Assembly: GCA_965240325.2 (NCBI GenBank)
Contig: OZ251222.1
Location: forward strand, 2,294,001 to 2,358,000
Length of the DNA: 64,000 bases
Origin: Rebecca billardiae RCC1528
Lineage: Eukaryota; Haptophyta
Direction of reading: 5' to 3'
Part shown: in pieces, positions 19,802 through 29,937 of the stretch
Position numbering within the stretch: position 1 is the stretch's first letter
How the letters are laid out: every line of letters starts with the position of its first letter
Notes under the pieces: generated by a model
Told to the model about the DNA's origin: nothing
What the model saw: only the letters and a program-made list of their open reading frames with translations
Database searches by the model: none
Made by a program: the position numbers and the translations under genes

Positions 19802-20431
19802 ATGGAGCCAGACCAGACGTTCGTCGACCATCGCGGCAAGGAGCACCCATTGCTCCCGCCGACCGATGACATGCTGTATGACGGCGAGCGCATCCCTCTT
19901 CATCGCGATCTGCAGCAGGTGCTGAAGGACTACACGAAGGCGGTGATGGCAGAGCGACCGACAAATGTTGCCGAGTGGTCTGCTGAGTACTTTGCCGTCC
20001 GCGCCAGGGAGTCTGCGCGCCAGGGCTCGCCAAGCGCTGCACTCTTGCGCAGCGCTCCACCCCAGTTCCGACGACTACCTGTCGAAGTTCAGGATCGTGT
20101 CTGTGACGTGTTCCTCGCCTACGACAGGGATAAGAGCGGCTTCATCAACAAGCAAGAATTTTGGACCATGCTCAAGGAGGTGCGCGGCGCGGCCTGCCGC
20201 CACCGGCCCGTGCACCGGGCACCCGGCCGACGAGCGCGCGTCTGACACGCGCGCCACTTCCCTGTCTCGCCGGTCGCGTCTGTATAGGTTGGTGCTTTCT
20301 TCGGTGTCACGCCATTGGAGGACGAGGCGGCAGACGAGCTGAAGGACATTGACACCAACAGCGACATGGTGCTATCGTGGTTTGAGTTTGCCACGGCACA
20401 GACGCGCTGGCTGACAGCCAAGGGCATATGA
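19802..20431 (+). CDS. RIIa-domain EF-hand protein, axonemal type (RSP7/EFCAB10-like), two exons
   Basis: Calcium-binding protein with a dimerisation/docking domain. Exons are 19802-20179 and 20288-20431 with a 108-nt GT-AG intron; the product is 173 residues. Residues 35-70 (LHRDLQQVLKDYTKAVMAE then PTNVAEWSAEYF) match the RIIa/R2D2 four-helix dimerisation fold used to bind amphipathic helices of anchoring proteins. An EF-hand follows at about 105-127: YDRDKSGFINKQEFW has Asp at positions 1 and 3, Ser 5, Gly 6 and a Glu at 12, so it should bind calcium. The second exon carries a second, weaker EF-hand loop (DIDTNSDMVLSWFEFA) that also has acidic residues at 1, 3, 7 and 12. RIIa plus EF-hands is the arrangement of radial spoke protein 7 and EFCAB10, suggesting a flagellar role, although this protein is shorter than RSP7. 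Without splicing the frame ends in 21 residues unlike any EF-hand. Confidence 0.82.
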
Positions 20432-20969
20432 GCTGCGATGAACAGGACCGCTGCCCAGGTGTTGCAGGTGGTACGTGTACACCATTGCGGCCTACGCGTG
20501 GACGTACTCTTGGCACGACACGGACACGAGCAGTTGCTCCTGTCACCTGCGAGGCGCGACATGCGGGCCGCACGACATGACATCACTCACATGACGCCGC
20601 AGTTCGGCGGCCCCGGTGTCGCCGTAGCCGTAGGGCTCCGAAGTACGACGACAGTCATTAAGCGCGCTGAGGCTGACGTGACCCGCGTGAATAATATTGC
20701 TCTCTCTCTCTCGATCTCTCGTCTCTCTCTCTCCCTGCTGCTCTCCGTTTCCTTCTCGTCCGTGACCGTGTCACTCGATCCGTCTAGTCATCTCTCTCTC
20801 AGCTCTCTCTCTCTCTCTCACTCTATCCGGCCGCGCCGACTTTCCGCCCCAGGGGCCCCGGGCCCGGCGGCTCGGACGCGGACGAGCGCGGGCCAGCGGC
20901 AGCGGGGCGGTCCATGAGCCCGAGTCACCCGGCCGGCGGCCCGCCATGCTGCGCGCGACTCCGAGATGA
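20432..20969. other. Convergent intergenic region with CT microsatellite
   Basis: Between the EF-hand and MFS genes. It is dominated by a pyrimidine-rich simple repeat; no gene is supported. Confidence 0.65.
20699..20825. repeat. Interrupted (CT)n microsatellite
   Basis: Two main tct/ctc blocks (20699-20736 and 20791-20823), separated by imperfect pyrimidine-rich sequence. Confidence 0.9.
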
Positions 20970-22775
20970 TCAGGATGTCGGACTCAGTGCCGCTCCATCC
21001 GCCGGTGACGATTCTGCTGCTGGCTGCAGCTCGACCTGTGCATGTGCTGGCTGTGCTTCTCGGCTTGCTGTGGCGTTCCGCCACACGTCAAGTGCGGGGC
21101 GAGCCTCTGCATCGCGTGCGACGGCCACCTTGCCCCCGGATGAGCCAGGCTCGGCAGAGACAGGATGCCGTGCGGGACTGCCAGCCGTTGACAAGTCTGC
21201 TGGCTGCATTTCGCTCGTGCCATGCTCGGGCTGCGCTCTCGTGCCATTCCACACGCCAGGCGCCCCTCGCCCCCTGGAGTCTCCGGCCGAGGTGGCTGCC
21301 GAGGGCTCGGGCACAGCGAGCGCCAGCCATCGCGAGGGCTTCTTGCTGCTGCTGTGCCGGCCGAGCTCCTCGAGCAGCTCGTCGACCGTGTCGAGCATCG
21401 GTCGCCCTGTTGTCTCGATCTGCAGAGTGAACGCCAGGGCTGCGCACACCAGTGCCACGAAAGAGTACACGGCGAGTGCGAAGCGCGTCGAGGTGCGGCT
21501 CAGCACCTGCGCCACGAACGGCGTGCTCATGCCGCCCAGCCGAGAGAACGAGCAGCACCAGCCGATGCCCAGCGCGCGCACGCTCGATGGGTACACCTCG
21601 CCCGTGTACACGTACATGGCCTGAAAGAGGGACGCAACTGTTGCGCGCATGATGAACAGCATGGCATCCTGGAATGTGCCCGCCGTGCACGGGATGATGA
21701 GGGCCAGCGCGAGCGCGAGGAGCAAGCTGGGCCAACCGATCGTTCGCCTTCGACCTATCACGTCGATCACCATGAACGTCAGCAGGAGGCCAGGGAGCTC
21801 TCCGGCAGTCGCGACAAAGTTGGCGTTGTAATCTTCGTCGGTGAGCGGCCTGCAGACGTCTTGCTCGGCATTGTCCACGGGCGACGCGTGGCGGTATGAG
21901 CAGGGGTCTGCGGAGAGCAGCTCGGTGGTGAGGAGCACGGAGCCGTAGTAGCTGAACGCGCCGCAGAACCAGAGGGCCCATTGGGAGATCGTCAGTCGGC
22001 GCAGGCCTGGCGCAAAGAGGTCCGCCACAGATGCGCTCGTGTCCGCCTGCGTGCGCGCTGGTCGCTGCAGCTCGCGGGCGGGCATCGTGACGCCGTTCGC
22101 CTCCATCGCTGCCTTTACGACGCGCTCCGCTTCCTCCATCCGCCCCTGCGACGCGTAGAAGCGTGCGGACTCGGGGATGCACGGCGCGAGCAGCAGCAGG
22201 AACACCACAGGGAACGTTGAGAGCGCAAGGAGCCAGCGCCAGCCGAGCGTCGGCATCACGAGCCGCGCCAAGCCCGCCTCGGCCATGGCGCCGGCCGACC
22301 ACCAGAAGCACAGCGCGATCCCGAGCCGCCCACGCGCCTTCACCGGCAGGAACTCCATGAGCAGGCTGAAGGCGACCGGCACGCCCGAGACGCCGATGCC
22401 GACCACCATGCGCGCAGTGAGCAAAGCGCCAAACGAGGGCGCGAAGGCGCACGCAAGCCCCGCCACGAAGATGACGGCGGTGGAGATCAGCAGCGACGTG
22501 CGCCGCCCGTAGGCATCGGCGACGGCCCCCCAGAAGACACTCCCCACCGACATGCCCGCAAACACAATTGTGGCCATCATCGCCGCCTGAAAGTCGGTCA
22601 CGCCCCACTCGCAGCGTACGGCCGGCCCCACGAACGCGAGAAGCAGCACTTCCATCGCGTCAACCATCCACGCGAATCCACAGACAACGAAGAGCTTCAC
22701 ATGGAAGCGCCCCAAGGGGATCATGTCTAGCGCATCGTCAACTGTGAAGGCGGCCTCGCCGAGCGCGGCCTCCAT
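20970..22775 (-). CDS. MFS transporter, SVOP/SV2-like (sugar/organic-ion transporter superfamily)
   Basis: Twelve-helix major facilitator transporter at a membrane; substrate unknown. In the 601-residue protein the first half has the MFS signature WGAVADAYGRRTS between helices 2 and 3, RMVVGIGVSGVPVAFSLLMEF in helix 4 and CIPESARFY after helix 6. The second half has VIDVIGRRRTIGWPS after helix 8 and YTGEVYPSSVRALGIG around helix 10. ESPR-like and GEVYPS motifs are typical of the SVOP/OCT branch, and the N-terminal LDMIPLGRFHVKLFVVCGF with WMVDAMEVLLLAF is characteristic of SVOP-like proteins. Residues after about 475 form a hydrophilic Ser/Pro/Ala-rich tail of roughly 125 residues with no homology that I see, possibly regulatory. 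The start ATG lies only 7 nt from a 50-bp inverted repeat, so the promoter or 5' UTR of this gene must run into the adjacent element. Confidence 0.9.
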   Translation of the reverse strand: MEAALGEAAFTVDDALDMIPLGRFHVKLFVVCGFAWMVDAMEVLLLAFVGPAVRCEWGVTDFQAAMMATIVFAGMSVGSVFWGAVADAYGRRTSLLISTAVIFVAGLACAFAPSFGALLTARMVVGIGVSGVPVAFSLLMEFLPVKARGRLGIALCFWWSAGAMAEAGLARLVMPTLGWRWLLALSTFPVVFLLLLAPCIPESARFYASQGRMEEAERVVKAAMEANGVTMPARELQRPARTQADTSASVADLFAPGLRRLTISQWALWFCGAFSYYGSVLLTTELLSADPCSYRHASPVDNAEQDVCRPLTDEDYNANFVATAGELPGLLLTFMVIDVIGRRRTIGWPSLLLALALALIIPCTAGTFQDAMLFIMRATVASLFQAMYVYTGEVYPSSVRALGIGWCCSFSRLGGMSTPFVAQVLSRTSTRFALAVYSFVALVCAALAFTLQIETTGRPMLDTVDELLEELGRHSSSKKPSRWLALAVPEPSAATSAGDSRGRGAPGVWNGTRAQPEHGTSEMQPADLSTAGSPARHPVSAEPGSSGGKVAVARDAEARPALDVWRNATASREAQPAHAQVELQPAAESSPADGAALSPTS

Positions 22776-22782
22776 CGTGCGT

Positions 22783-22832
22783 AATCACGCCTTAACCAAG
22801 TGTGCACGTTAAAACATAGTAAACTGTAGTAG
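22783..22832. repeat. Left 50-bp terminal inverted repeat of the PDZ-gene element
   Basis: Begins aatcacgccttaaccaagtg and ends actgtagtag. It is the exact reverse complement of 23681-23730, with mismatches immediately outside on both sides. It starts 7 nt upstream of the MFS start codon. Confidence 0.93.
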
Positions 22833-22960
22833 TACAAGAACAAGTGTCAAGAGCACGGCGGTTTCCCAAGTTTACCCGCGGCCGGATCACAGGATTCCTC
22901 TCGACTCCCGCGTGCGGACGAGGGCGAACGCGCCTGCGGAGTCAACCCGCCTCACCGCAC

Positions 22961-23539
22961 ATGTTGCTCCGCGTGGCGAGAGTCGCCCTGCTCGTCCTGC
23001 CTTGCTGCACGGCGACCATCGCCTCGTTGCAGCCCACAACCGCAGCCCGCCGTTCAGTCGCGCCACGGTCTCGTGTTCGCGCAGCTGGCGAGTACACGGT
23101 GCGACTGAACAAGCCGCTGGGCATCGTCTTTGAGGAGAACGTGGCCGGCGAAGAGAAAGGTGTGCGTGTCGCCGAGTTGCTTCAAGGTGGCAATGCGGAC
23201 TCAAACGGGCGCGTGTGCGTGGGTGACGAGCTTGTGGCGACCTCTGCTGTCATATTCAAAGACAAGCGCGGCGCGGGATTCACCAACTGGGAAAGGCAGA
23301 TGATTACGTGCACGTCGATGTCGTTCGACGGTGTCATGGGAGCCATTGGCTCGAACGACGGCCGATACGGCTGCGTTGACGTCGTGCTCAAGCTGCGGCC
23401 CACCGAGGCAACTGTTCCGCGCCCCATCAGTCGGTTCGGCCAGGACGATGTTGTGGAGCCAACGTGGACTCCGCTCGAGGGCGTCATGAGTGCGGACGGG
23501 AAGAGTTTGCCCATCAAGGCCCCAAGGGACAACTTCTGA
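22961..23539 (+). CDS. PDZ-like domain protein with signal peptide, possibly plastid-targeted
   Basis: The 192-residue product starts with a strong signal peptide (MLLRVARVALLVLPCCTATI) ending near IASLQPTT, then an Arg-rich stretch (ARRSVAPRSRVRAAG) that would serve as a transit peptide in a complex-plastid alga. Residues 42-110 look like a PDZ fold: YTVRLNKPLGIVFEEN holds the carboxylate-binding-loop position (PLGIVF), followed by GVRVAELLQGGNADSNGRVC and VGDELVATSAVIF, the usual GD.L element. The remainder (VMGAIGSNDGRYGCVDVVLK, then a Pro-rich tail) is not recognised. Small plastid PDZ-like proteins of this type occur in algae, but the function is unknown. An earlier ATG at 22844 would add 39 residues and hide the signal peptide, so 22961 was preferred. 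The gene lies wholly within inverted repeats. Confidence 0.72.
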   Translation: MLLRVARVALLVLPCCTATIASLQPTTAARRSVAPRSRVRAAGEYTVRLNKPLGIVFEENVAGEEKGVRVAELLQGGNADSNGRVCVGDELVATSAVIFKDKRGAGFTNWERQMITCTSMSFDGVMGAIGSNDGRYGCVDVVLKLRPTEATVPRPISRFGQDDVVEPTWTPLEGVMSADGKSLPIKAPRDNF

Positions 23540-23680
23540 GTTCTGAGCAGCCTGCCAGTACTCAGAGTACTTCCACAGTGATGCTTTCGCCCGCCATCCC
23601 GTCACGTCGCAATCACACGCTGTTGACGGCCGCGTGTGCCGCGTCGGCTGAGGTGATGTGCAGTAGTGACGAGTGCAGCG

Positions 23681-23730
23681 CTACTACAGTTTACTATGTT
23701 TTAACGTGCACACTTGGTTAAGGCGTGATT
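23681..23730. repeat. Right 50-bp terminal inverted repeat of the PDZ-gene element
   Basis: Exact reverse complement of 22783-22832. It includes tacagtttac (23684-23693) and ends ggttaaggcgtgatt. Confidence 0.93.
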
Positions 23731-24314
23731 GACGCCATCCAACACTGCACAAAGACACCGCCACAAAACAGACCGGCACAGGCAGGTGAGGGGCGCGTTG
23801 CCGCACCTCATCGAGGCGGCCATTGCAGCAAGGGAGGCACGCGCTCCGGAGAGTCAGAGTGCGCTCTGACACCACACGGGGAGGGTGCTGCACCTGGATG
23901 TCGTATCCCAGCCACCTCGAGAGTGCAGCCGCGCCAAACACCTGCCTGCGCTGTGAGCGACGCCGCGTCGACTGATCGAGCCCCAGCCGAAGGGAAGAAC
24001 TGGAACTCAGTGGAAGATGAAGGGTGGGCAGGTCCACATGCCCGGCGTAAACTGCGCGCTGCTCGCCTGCGTTGATTGAACCCCCTGGCCCTTGGCCTGC
24101 GGAGGCAAGCGCAGCGCACCCCCGCCGCCTTCGCAGCAGCGGGGCGGGGGAAAGCGGCCCCCCGTCTCGGCTGCCGCCAGCCCCTGCTGCCCACCTACCC
24201 CGGTTGTGGCACAGAGCCTTGCCCTTTGCCTGCCTCGAACACATACACCTTGTGAGCAGGGCCAGGCGCGGCCCCAGTATACCTGCACAGTACACTCGAT
24301 CTGTACTTTGTATA
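23731..24314. other. Intergenic, no gene recognised
   Basis: Between the PDZ-gene element and the first 790-bp element. Open frames on both strands are unremarkable. The right edge (ctgtactttgta) shares the 9-mer ctgtacttt with the right flank of the tandem element at 25901-25910. Confidence 0.55.
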
Positions 24315-25104
24315 GGGACCCACAAATTTAGTTGCCGGCTGCAGCAGGCACGACTTTGTCTCAGCCCGCACGCCCGCTACGCGCCGACCCGGGCAGAGCC
24401 CATCCGCCCGCGCATGCACCAGGCCCAGCCGCGTCAGTACATACCCACCCGGCCGCGGCACCCGCGCTCTGTGCGCCACGGTGTCGATGCGCCCGGCAGT
24501 CGGTGCGCATGCACGAGCCAGCCGGCGGGCAGCTACGGGCTGGTTTTCGGCGTGGAGCGCGGTCGTGTGAGCTGCATTAATTCAGCTGACCCCCGGCTTT
24601 TGTGCATTCGGGAGTCGTGCTGCTACGGTGGGCGTGCCACGCGCCAACTCGACGCTGGCAAAATTAGGCGACGAAAGTGCACGCGCAGCCACACGCAGCC
24701 CATATTGATGCTCTCGGAGCAGGCTCGGGCATGCACTCGATCGGCTCTGGCTGACGGCAGCGCCAAGCTGGCGGCGCGGCGCGAGGGTGCATGCGTGGCG
24801 TGGGCGGAGCTACGTCGCACACGCACCGCGCGGCGCGCGGCTCAGCGCACGGAGGCTGCCGACAGCCGGCGGCACGCAGGCAGGTCTGCTCGCCGCCAGT
24901 CGAGCTCGCCGGCCGCCGGGTACCAAACGTCAACCCAGGATGCACAGCCACGCCTATTTGCGAGGACTCGAGCAATCGGGTCCGGGCGCACCTCATGTGC
25001 ACGGCAGTGGAGTGGGCCAAGTACGCCCCTGGTATGGTGGCGCGCCGCTGCTTTGCTGCGCTGATATGGCGAACAATGTCGGGAGGCTTAAACTTGTGAG
25101 GGAC
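24315..25104 (+). mobile_element. 790-bp TA-flanked element, copy 1
   Basis: Starts gggacccacaaatttag and ends taaacttgtgagggac. The ends form an imperfect inverted repeat sharing CACAA and TTTA at matching distances. It is flanked by TA on both sides, the target duplication of Tc1/mariner-type transposition. Open frames of 100-216 codons exist on both strands but none resembles a transposase or any known family, so it is treated as a non-autonomous element. Confidence 0.8.
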
Positions 25105-25106
25105 TA

Positions 25107-25896
25107 GGGACCCACAAATTTAGTTGCCGGCTGCAGCAGGCACGACTTTGTCTCAGCCCGCACGCCCGCTACGCGCCGACCCGGGCAGAGCCCATCCGCC
25201 CGCGCATGCACCAGGCCCAGCCGCGTCAGTACATACCCACCCGGCCGCGGCACCCGCGCTCTGTGCGCCACGGTGTCGATGCGCCCGGCAGTCGGTGCGC
25301 ATGCACGAGCCAGCCGGCGGGCAGCTACGGGCTGGTTTTCGGCGTGGAGCGCGGTCGTGTGAGCTGCATTAATTCAGCTGACCCCCGGCTTTTGTGCATT
25401 CGGGAGTCGTGCTGCTACGGTGGGCGTGCCACGCGCCAACTCGACGCTGGCAAAATTAGGCGACGAAAGTGCACGCGCAGCCACACGCAGCCCATATTGA
25501 TGCTCTCGGAGCAGGCTCGGGCATGCACTCGATCGGCTCTGGCTGACGGCAGCGCCAAGCTGGCGGCGCGGCGCGAGGGTGCATGCGTGGCGTGGGCGGA
25601 GCTACGTCGCACACGCACCGCGCGGCGCGCGGCTCAGCGCACGGAGGCTGCCGACAGCCGGCGGCACGCAGGCAGGTCTGCTCGCCGCCAGTCGAGCTCG
25701 CCGGCCGCCGGGTACCAAACGTCAACCCAGGATGCACAGCCACGCCTATTTGCGAGGACTCGAGCAATCGGGTCCGGGCGCACCTCATGTGCACGGCAGT
25801 GGAGTGGGCCAAGTACGCCCCTGGTATGGTGGCGCGCCGCTGCTTTGCTGCGCTGATATGGCGAACAATGTCGGGAGGCTTAAACTTGTGAGGGAC
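25107..25896 (+). mobile_element. 790-bp TA-flanked element, copy 2 (tandem)
   Basis: Sequence identical to copy 1 as far as I can compare, head to tail with it and separated only by one TA (25105-25106), followed by TA at 25897-25898. The 792-bp period shows that a single TA is shared between copies. Confidence 0.85.
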
Positions 25897-25898
25897 TA

Positions 25899-26140
25899 TA
25901 ACTGTACTTTACTGCCTGTCGTCGCCTGCCTGAGCTGTTTTTTAAATTCCCCTTTATAACGGGCTCCGGGTGATCAGACTGGCGGCCGAAGCCTCCAGCC
26001 CTACCCTGGCCAGCCCCCAACCAACCACCACCCTCACCCAACCTCAAACCACTGACCGAGTGCGTCTCTTATTCTTATAATAATAATGGTAAACCGTAGA
26101 ATGAGTACAGTGTGAGCATCAGCATGGAGTCGCCCGCCTC
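25899..26140. promoter_or_regulatory. Upstream region of the sulfotransferase gene
   Basis: A segment here (cgcctgcctgagctg at about 25923-25937, then tgcgtctcttattct and a gtaaaccgta motif to 26098) repeats the arrangement at 3864-3911 but with about 120 bp inserted. The inserted part has a C/A-rich tract (26005-26050). An AT-rich stretch (ttataataataat, 26075-26087) precedes the start by about 55 nt and could include the core promoter. Confidence 0.4.
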
Positions 26141-27310
26141 ATGAGGAATGGCGGCCTCATTGGGGGCCTCCTCATCGCCGTGTTCTCCACGTCAGAGCCA
26201 TATAACAGCGCGACTTCTGGGTCTGTGCGCGGACCATCATACATGGCTGTCGATCCACGCATCAGCCCAGCCTGCCGCTTCTTCTTTGGACAGCACGCAC
26301 CACCACATGCAGCGCATGCGCGCGACATGGTTGTCGTCGAGGATGAAGTCACGCATCATCTCGTCCGCCGGACGGGCTTGTTTCTGAGCCCGTACGGTCG
26401 CAAGCTCAACGCCACGCGCGCAGGCGCCAGCGTCTACGTCGAGGTGCCAAAGTGTGCATCCACAACCTTCAAGCACGCCCTGGCGGTGTCTCGTACAATG
26501 TCCCCCTCGCGCAAGCGGGGCTTCCTGGCCGAGCTTGAGCGTCGATCCGCTCATGGGCAGACCGTCCCCGCGTTGGCTCTTGTGCGCGATCCGCTCGACC
26601 GCGCGCTCTCGGCCTACGACACCGTACGCAAGCGCATGTCAAGCGCGTGCCAGGATGCGCAGCGACGCAAAGGTGGCAGCCTGGACCAGCAGCTCTGGAA
26701 CGCATCATGCCCGGGCTGGCTGTACGCGCGCGATCCGCATGCCGCACTCCATGGGTACGTGCAGTGGCTGTGCAATGGCGGGCTAGCCACGACCGCTGCC
26801 GCGCACAAGCGCTCGTCTCCTCTCATCCGCCGACACCTCATGCACGCCTTCTCCCAGGCCTTCTTTGTCTCCATCTACCCGTATGCACTCACCGCCGCAA
26901 TCCGTGTCGAGCAGCTGGAGGCCGGAGTCAGCGAATTCGAGCGGCGATACGGCCAGCTGCTGGCGCGCGGCCAGCCGCGCGGGAGTCTCGCGGCTCGACT
27001 GAATCGAGGTAAGACGACCTCGACCAAGCTGCGACACGTGCTGACTAGCATGAGCGAACACACTGGGATCGCCACAGCAGCACGGCGTGGCTTGTCGGAC
27101 TCTGCGGCGGGCCGCACCCAAACACGTGCAGCGGCGTCAAAGAGCGACAAGAATGCTGGGCATCTCCCGAGTGACCCGGCTACGATGGAGCGTTCCGGGT
27201 CATCTCGTCATCACGACGAACTCCTCTTGCAGCTTGCAAGCTACTACAGGCAGGACTATGAGTGCTTTGGCTATGAGTACCCCCCCCAACTCACTGCTGT
27301 CGAAGTCTGA
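26141..27310 (+). CDS. Golgi-type sulfotransferase (carbohydrate sulfotransferase-like)
   Basis: Predicted PAPS-dependent sulfotransferase acting on glycans in the secretory pathway. The 389-residue protein has an N-terminal hydrophobic segment (GGLIGGLLIAVFST, residues 4-17) that could be a signal anchor. The 5'-phosphosulfate-binding loop is VYVEVPKCASTTFKHAL (residues 105-121, P-K-x-A-S-T-T), with the conserved Lys as catalytic residue. The 3'-phosphate-binding motif is LVRDPLDRALSAYDTV (residues 147-162), with Arg and Ser in place. The C-terminus YYRQDYECFGYEY is the usual end of family-2 enzymes. Between them is a Cys-containing insert (about 166-225) and a hydrophilic stretch (about 305-360) of low conservation. 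The acceptor is not predictable. No intron. ATG 26141 is clear; two ATGs just upstream lie in other frames. Confidence 0.87.
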   Translation: MRNGGLIGGLLIAVFSTSEPYNSATSGSVRGPSYMAVDPRISPACRFFFGQHAPPHAAHARDMVVVEDEVTHHLVRRTGLFLSPYGRKLNATRAGASVYVEVPKCASTTFKHALAVSRTMSPSRKRGFLAELERRSAHGQTVPALALVRDPLDRALSAYDTVRKRMSSACQDAQRRKGGSLDQQLWNASCPGWLYARDPHAALHGYVQWLCNGGLATTAAAHKRSSPLIRRHLMHAFSQAFFVSIYPYALTAAIRVEQLEAGVSEFERRYGQLLARGQPRGSLAARLNRGKTTSTKLRHVLTSMSEHTGIATAARRGLSDSAAGRTQTRAAASKSDKNAGHLPSDPATMERSGSSRHHDELLLQLASYYRQDYECFGYEYPPQLTAVEV

Positions 27311-27418
27311 ACTGCTTCAGGCTCAGGCCTCAGCGTGCAGCATGATTATTGTACATGGGGGTAGTCATAATTCGTAGGCGGAGCAGTCGTATTTTTAGCA
27401 CTAATAACTACGACGCGA

Positions 27419-27452
27419 CTCTCTCTCTCTCTCTCTCTCTCGCTTTCTCTCT
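27419..27452. repeat. (CT)n microsatellite
   Basis: Run of ct dinucleotides with one cgct interruption near the end. Confidence 0.9.
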
Positions 27453-28565
27453 AGATAGTAGATTGAACGACGTGACAGTAATCAGCAGTATATGCAACGG
27501 GCAAGCGTCAGCAGGCTCAGAGTGAGTGAGAGTGCAGCGCACGCCTGCACGGACACATAGAATAATGCGTCCGCGCCTTCCAACCAGGTCAGCAGTGCGC
27601 TGCCACCCGCAGCCCTGTCCCCCTAGCTATATATAACTCGATCAGCAGTCCGCCGTCTTGGCCCGCGGTGCAGGGCGGAGCGCGCAGCGTGGAGCCCGCA
27701 GTGCGGGCCCTAACTACGTCGTATCAAAAAGATCTACTTTGATCAAAGAAAAAAGGGACGGGGCCGGGGCGATTTTCAGGCAGGTGGAGACCGAGCCGTT
27801 TCGATTTTTCGAGACCGCATAGAGACGTTCATACTTCATTCGGCGATCGAGAAAACACCGCGCCCACGATAGTCGATATTCCCTAAGTAAAGTGCGATCC
27901 GGACGTGAGCCGGACGTGACTTTAACGTAACGGTTCGTTACGAGCGAATCGTATTCGTCGTCCCGGATCGCGTGACGTCCGGACTGGGCCACTCATCCGG
28001 ATCGGAGGTGACGTGCCCCGCACGATGGCGGATGGGTGGGACCAACCCCTGGCTGCGAGCGCGCCTGCACGTGCCTCCGGACCCGCCTCCCGCTTGCTGC
28101 TCACGCAGTCAGCTGCGACCGTGGCGCATGATCGCAGAAGCAGTGCCGGCAGTACGGCCTGCATCAGCTAGCTAGTGCCGCGCCGTCGTGGCGCGCGCGG
28201 TAGCGTTGCGTTTGCAGCGCTGCTCGCGCTCGGCGACGGCACGCGCGTGCGGCTCAGGTGTGTCAAATGCGGTCTCGTCGGCGCGTTTTCGCCTGCCACC
28301 TCGTGCACCCGTGCCGCCAGCTTCATCGTCTTCATGAGGACTGCTGCTGCTGTCGCCATCCGCTCTCCATCACCCCGGGCCCGAGTCGCGCGGCGCGCGC
28401 GGTAGCAGCCAAGCAGGGCGAGTACGGTCACTCTCACCCGTGCAACGGGTCAAGCTAGTGGCCAGAGTACGTCTGGTCGTTGACTGGCACGGGCCGCAGC
28501 GCTAAAGCACCCTGCTGTCACACCCGACTCCTTCAGTACTCCGAGCTCCGCGGCACGACTCACTC

Positions 28566-28745
28566 GGCACGATCGCAGACGGGTCGGATCCGAGCTGATC
28601 AGCCAGAGTTGGACAGTTTCAGGCAGCTAACAGTAATAGTTGTCAGACGGACGTCCGATGCCGATGGCACGATCGCGGACGGGTCGGATCCGAGCTGATC
28701 AGCCAGTTGGACATTTGGCAGCTAGTTGTCAGACGGACGTCCGAT
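28566..28745. repeat. Imperfect tandem duplication, period 100 bp
   Basis: Units 28566-28660 and 28666-28745 share gacgggtcggatccgagctg and gttgtcagacggacgtccga. The second unit has lost about 15 bp in the middle. Confidence 0.85.
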
Positions 28746-29937
28746 TTGACCGGTGCCGCCTGCCGGGTGCGGTCTCCGGTCCGCTCCTGTGATTGTGTGA
28801 AGTGTGTGAATGAGTCTCGCGGTCGCAGGCAGGGCGACGGTCGGACTAATAGCTTCATCAGTCATCTCAGAACCGACTTCAACTGGCGAACTGCCACGAC
28901 TACGGCGGAGAGCCGCGATTGCACGGCCACCGCGGGCCCCCAACTGCGTTGATTCTGTGGCAACGCAGAAAAGGACCGCGGAACGCGGTCATATAACATA
29001 TTAGCCTGCTGCTATTATCAGGGCTATACGGCGGCTGTCATAGGTGATGCTTACTTTATACTTACGGCGAGCGCATCACTCCGTCACACGGACTCAGTAT
29101 TAGTATTTAGTAACACAGTGAACAAAAACGGGATTATCGTTACCGTAACCCGTCCGACACGAGCCGATTTTCGGGGAATTTCTCGCGCGGGCCGCACGAG
29201 CGCACAGACGACGCTACGGTGGTCGCGCAGGCGCCTGGCGAGTGCCCCGGGCATGGGACTGCAACATCCCACCCAGCCTCCCCATCCCTCCGCCCCTCTC
29301 TGCCTCGCCGGGTTGCACGCGGCTGGCCGGTCACGTAGTCGTGGTGAGCCATTCGTGAGCGTGGAGCCCTGCTGCTCAGTGCGGCGATGCAGCGAGGCGA
29401 AGCGGCGCGTAAGATGGCGCATCTTACTCCGAATGCAGTCTGCTACCAGCACAGCCGCCCTCGCCGGAGTGCCTGGTCGTCACCTTCGTCGTGTGCACGT
29501 GTCGCGCGCTGCCCATCAACGAGCGATCGTAAGCCTTCTCCGGAGCCATTCAAACACGCTCGTCCTCGACGAGGCGTGCGCGAGGCACCGCGCGAGCGCG
29601 GGAGCGGCCCTTCCTAGCGTAGACCTGCACGGCCATCCACCTCGCCACAGCCTGCCATGTCAAACTCCTCCCCGCACACAGTGCTCGCGTGCCGCGTGCA
29701 GGTCGGTCGACTCACCTGGCAGAAGGGTGCACAGATCTTTTCGACTGCGAGGAGACGGCCGCGAGCACAGGCGTGCGGCGCTGTCCCACGCTTCATTGGG
29801 CTGTTCTAGACCAGTCACGCGCCCGCGGCACCCCACCCGCCCTCTCCGCGTCGCGTGCCACTCAACGCCGCGCGCGCCCTCTCGGGCGATGCCAGTCTCG
29901 CCATCGACGGCGATCTTGCGGCTGATTCGTACCCGCA

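Larger units (their letters stand above)
22783..23730. mobile_element. 948-bp element with perfect 50-bp terminal inverted repeats enclosing a PDZ-like gene
   Basis: Two perfect 50-bp inverted repeats bound a segment that contains one complete gene on the plus strand and no transposase. The outer flanks (tgcgt on the left, gacgc on the right) show no obvious target-site duplication. A partial third copy of the repeat lies at 32698-32731. The structure resembles a non-autonomous DNA transposon that captured a gene, but a local inverted duplication of a promoter segment cannot be excluded. Confidence 0.6.

Noticed and set aside
20699-20825. Polypyrimidine tract of a splice acceptor
   Set aside because: It is a microsatellite in a convergent intergenic region with no exon downstream on either strand.
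24422-25064. 216- to 330-codon frames within the 790-bp element as a possible protein
   Set aside because: Composition-driven, equally long frames occur on the other strand, and no transposase or known domain is present. Identity between copies reflects recent duplication and not selection.
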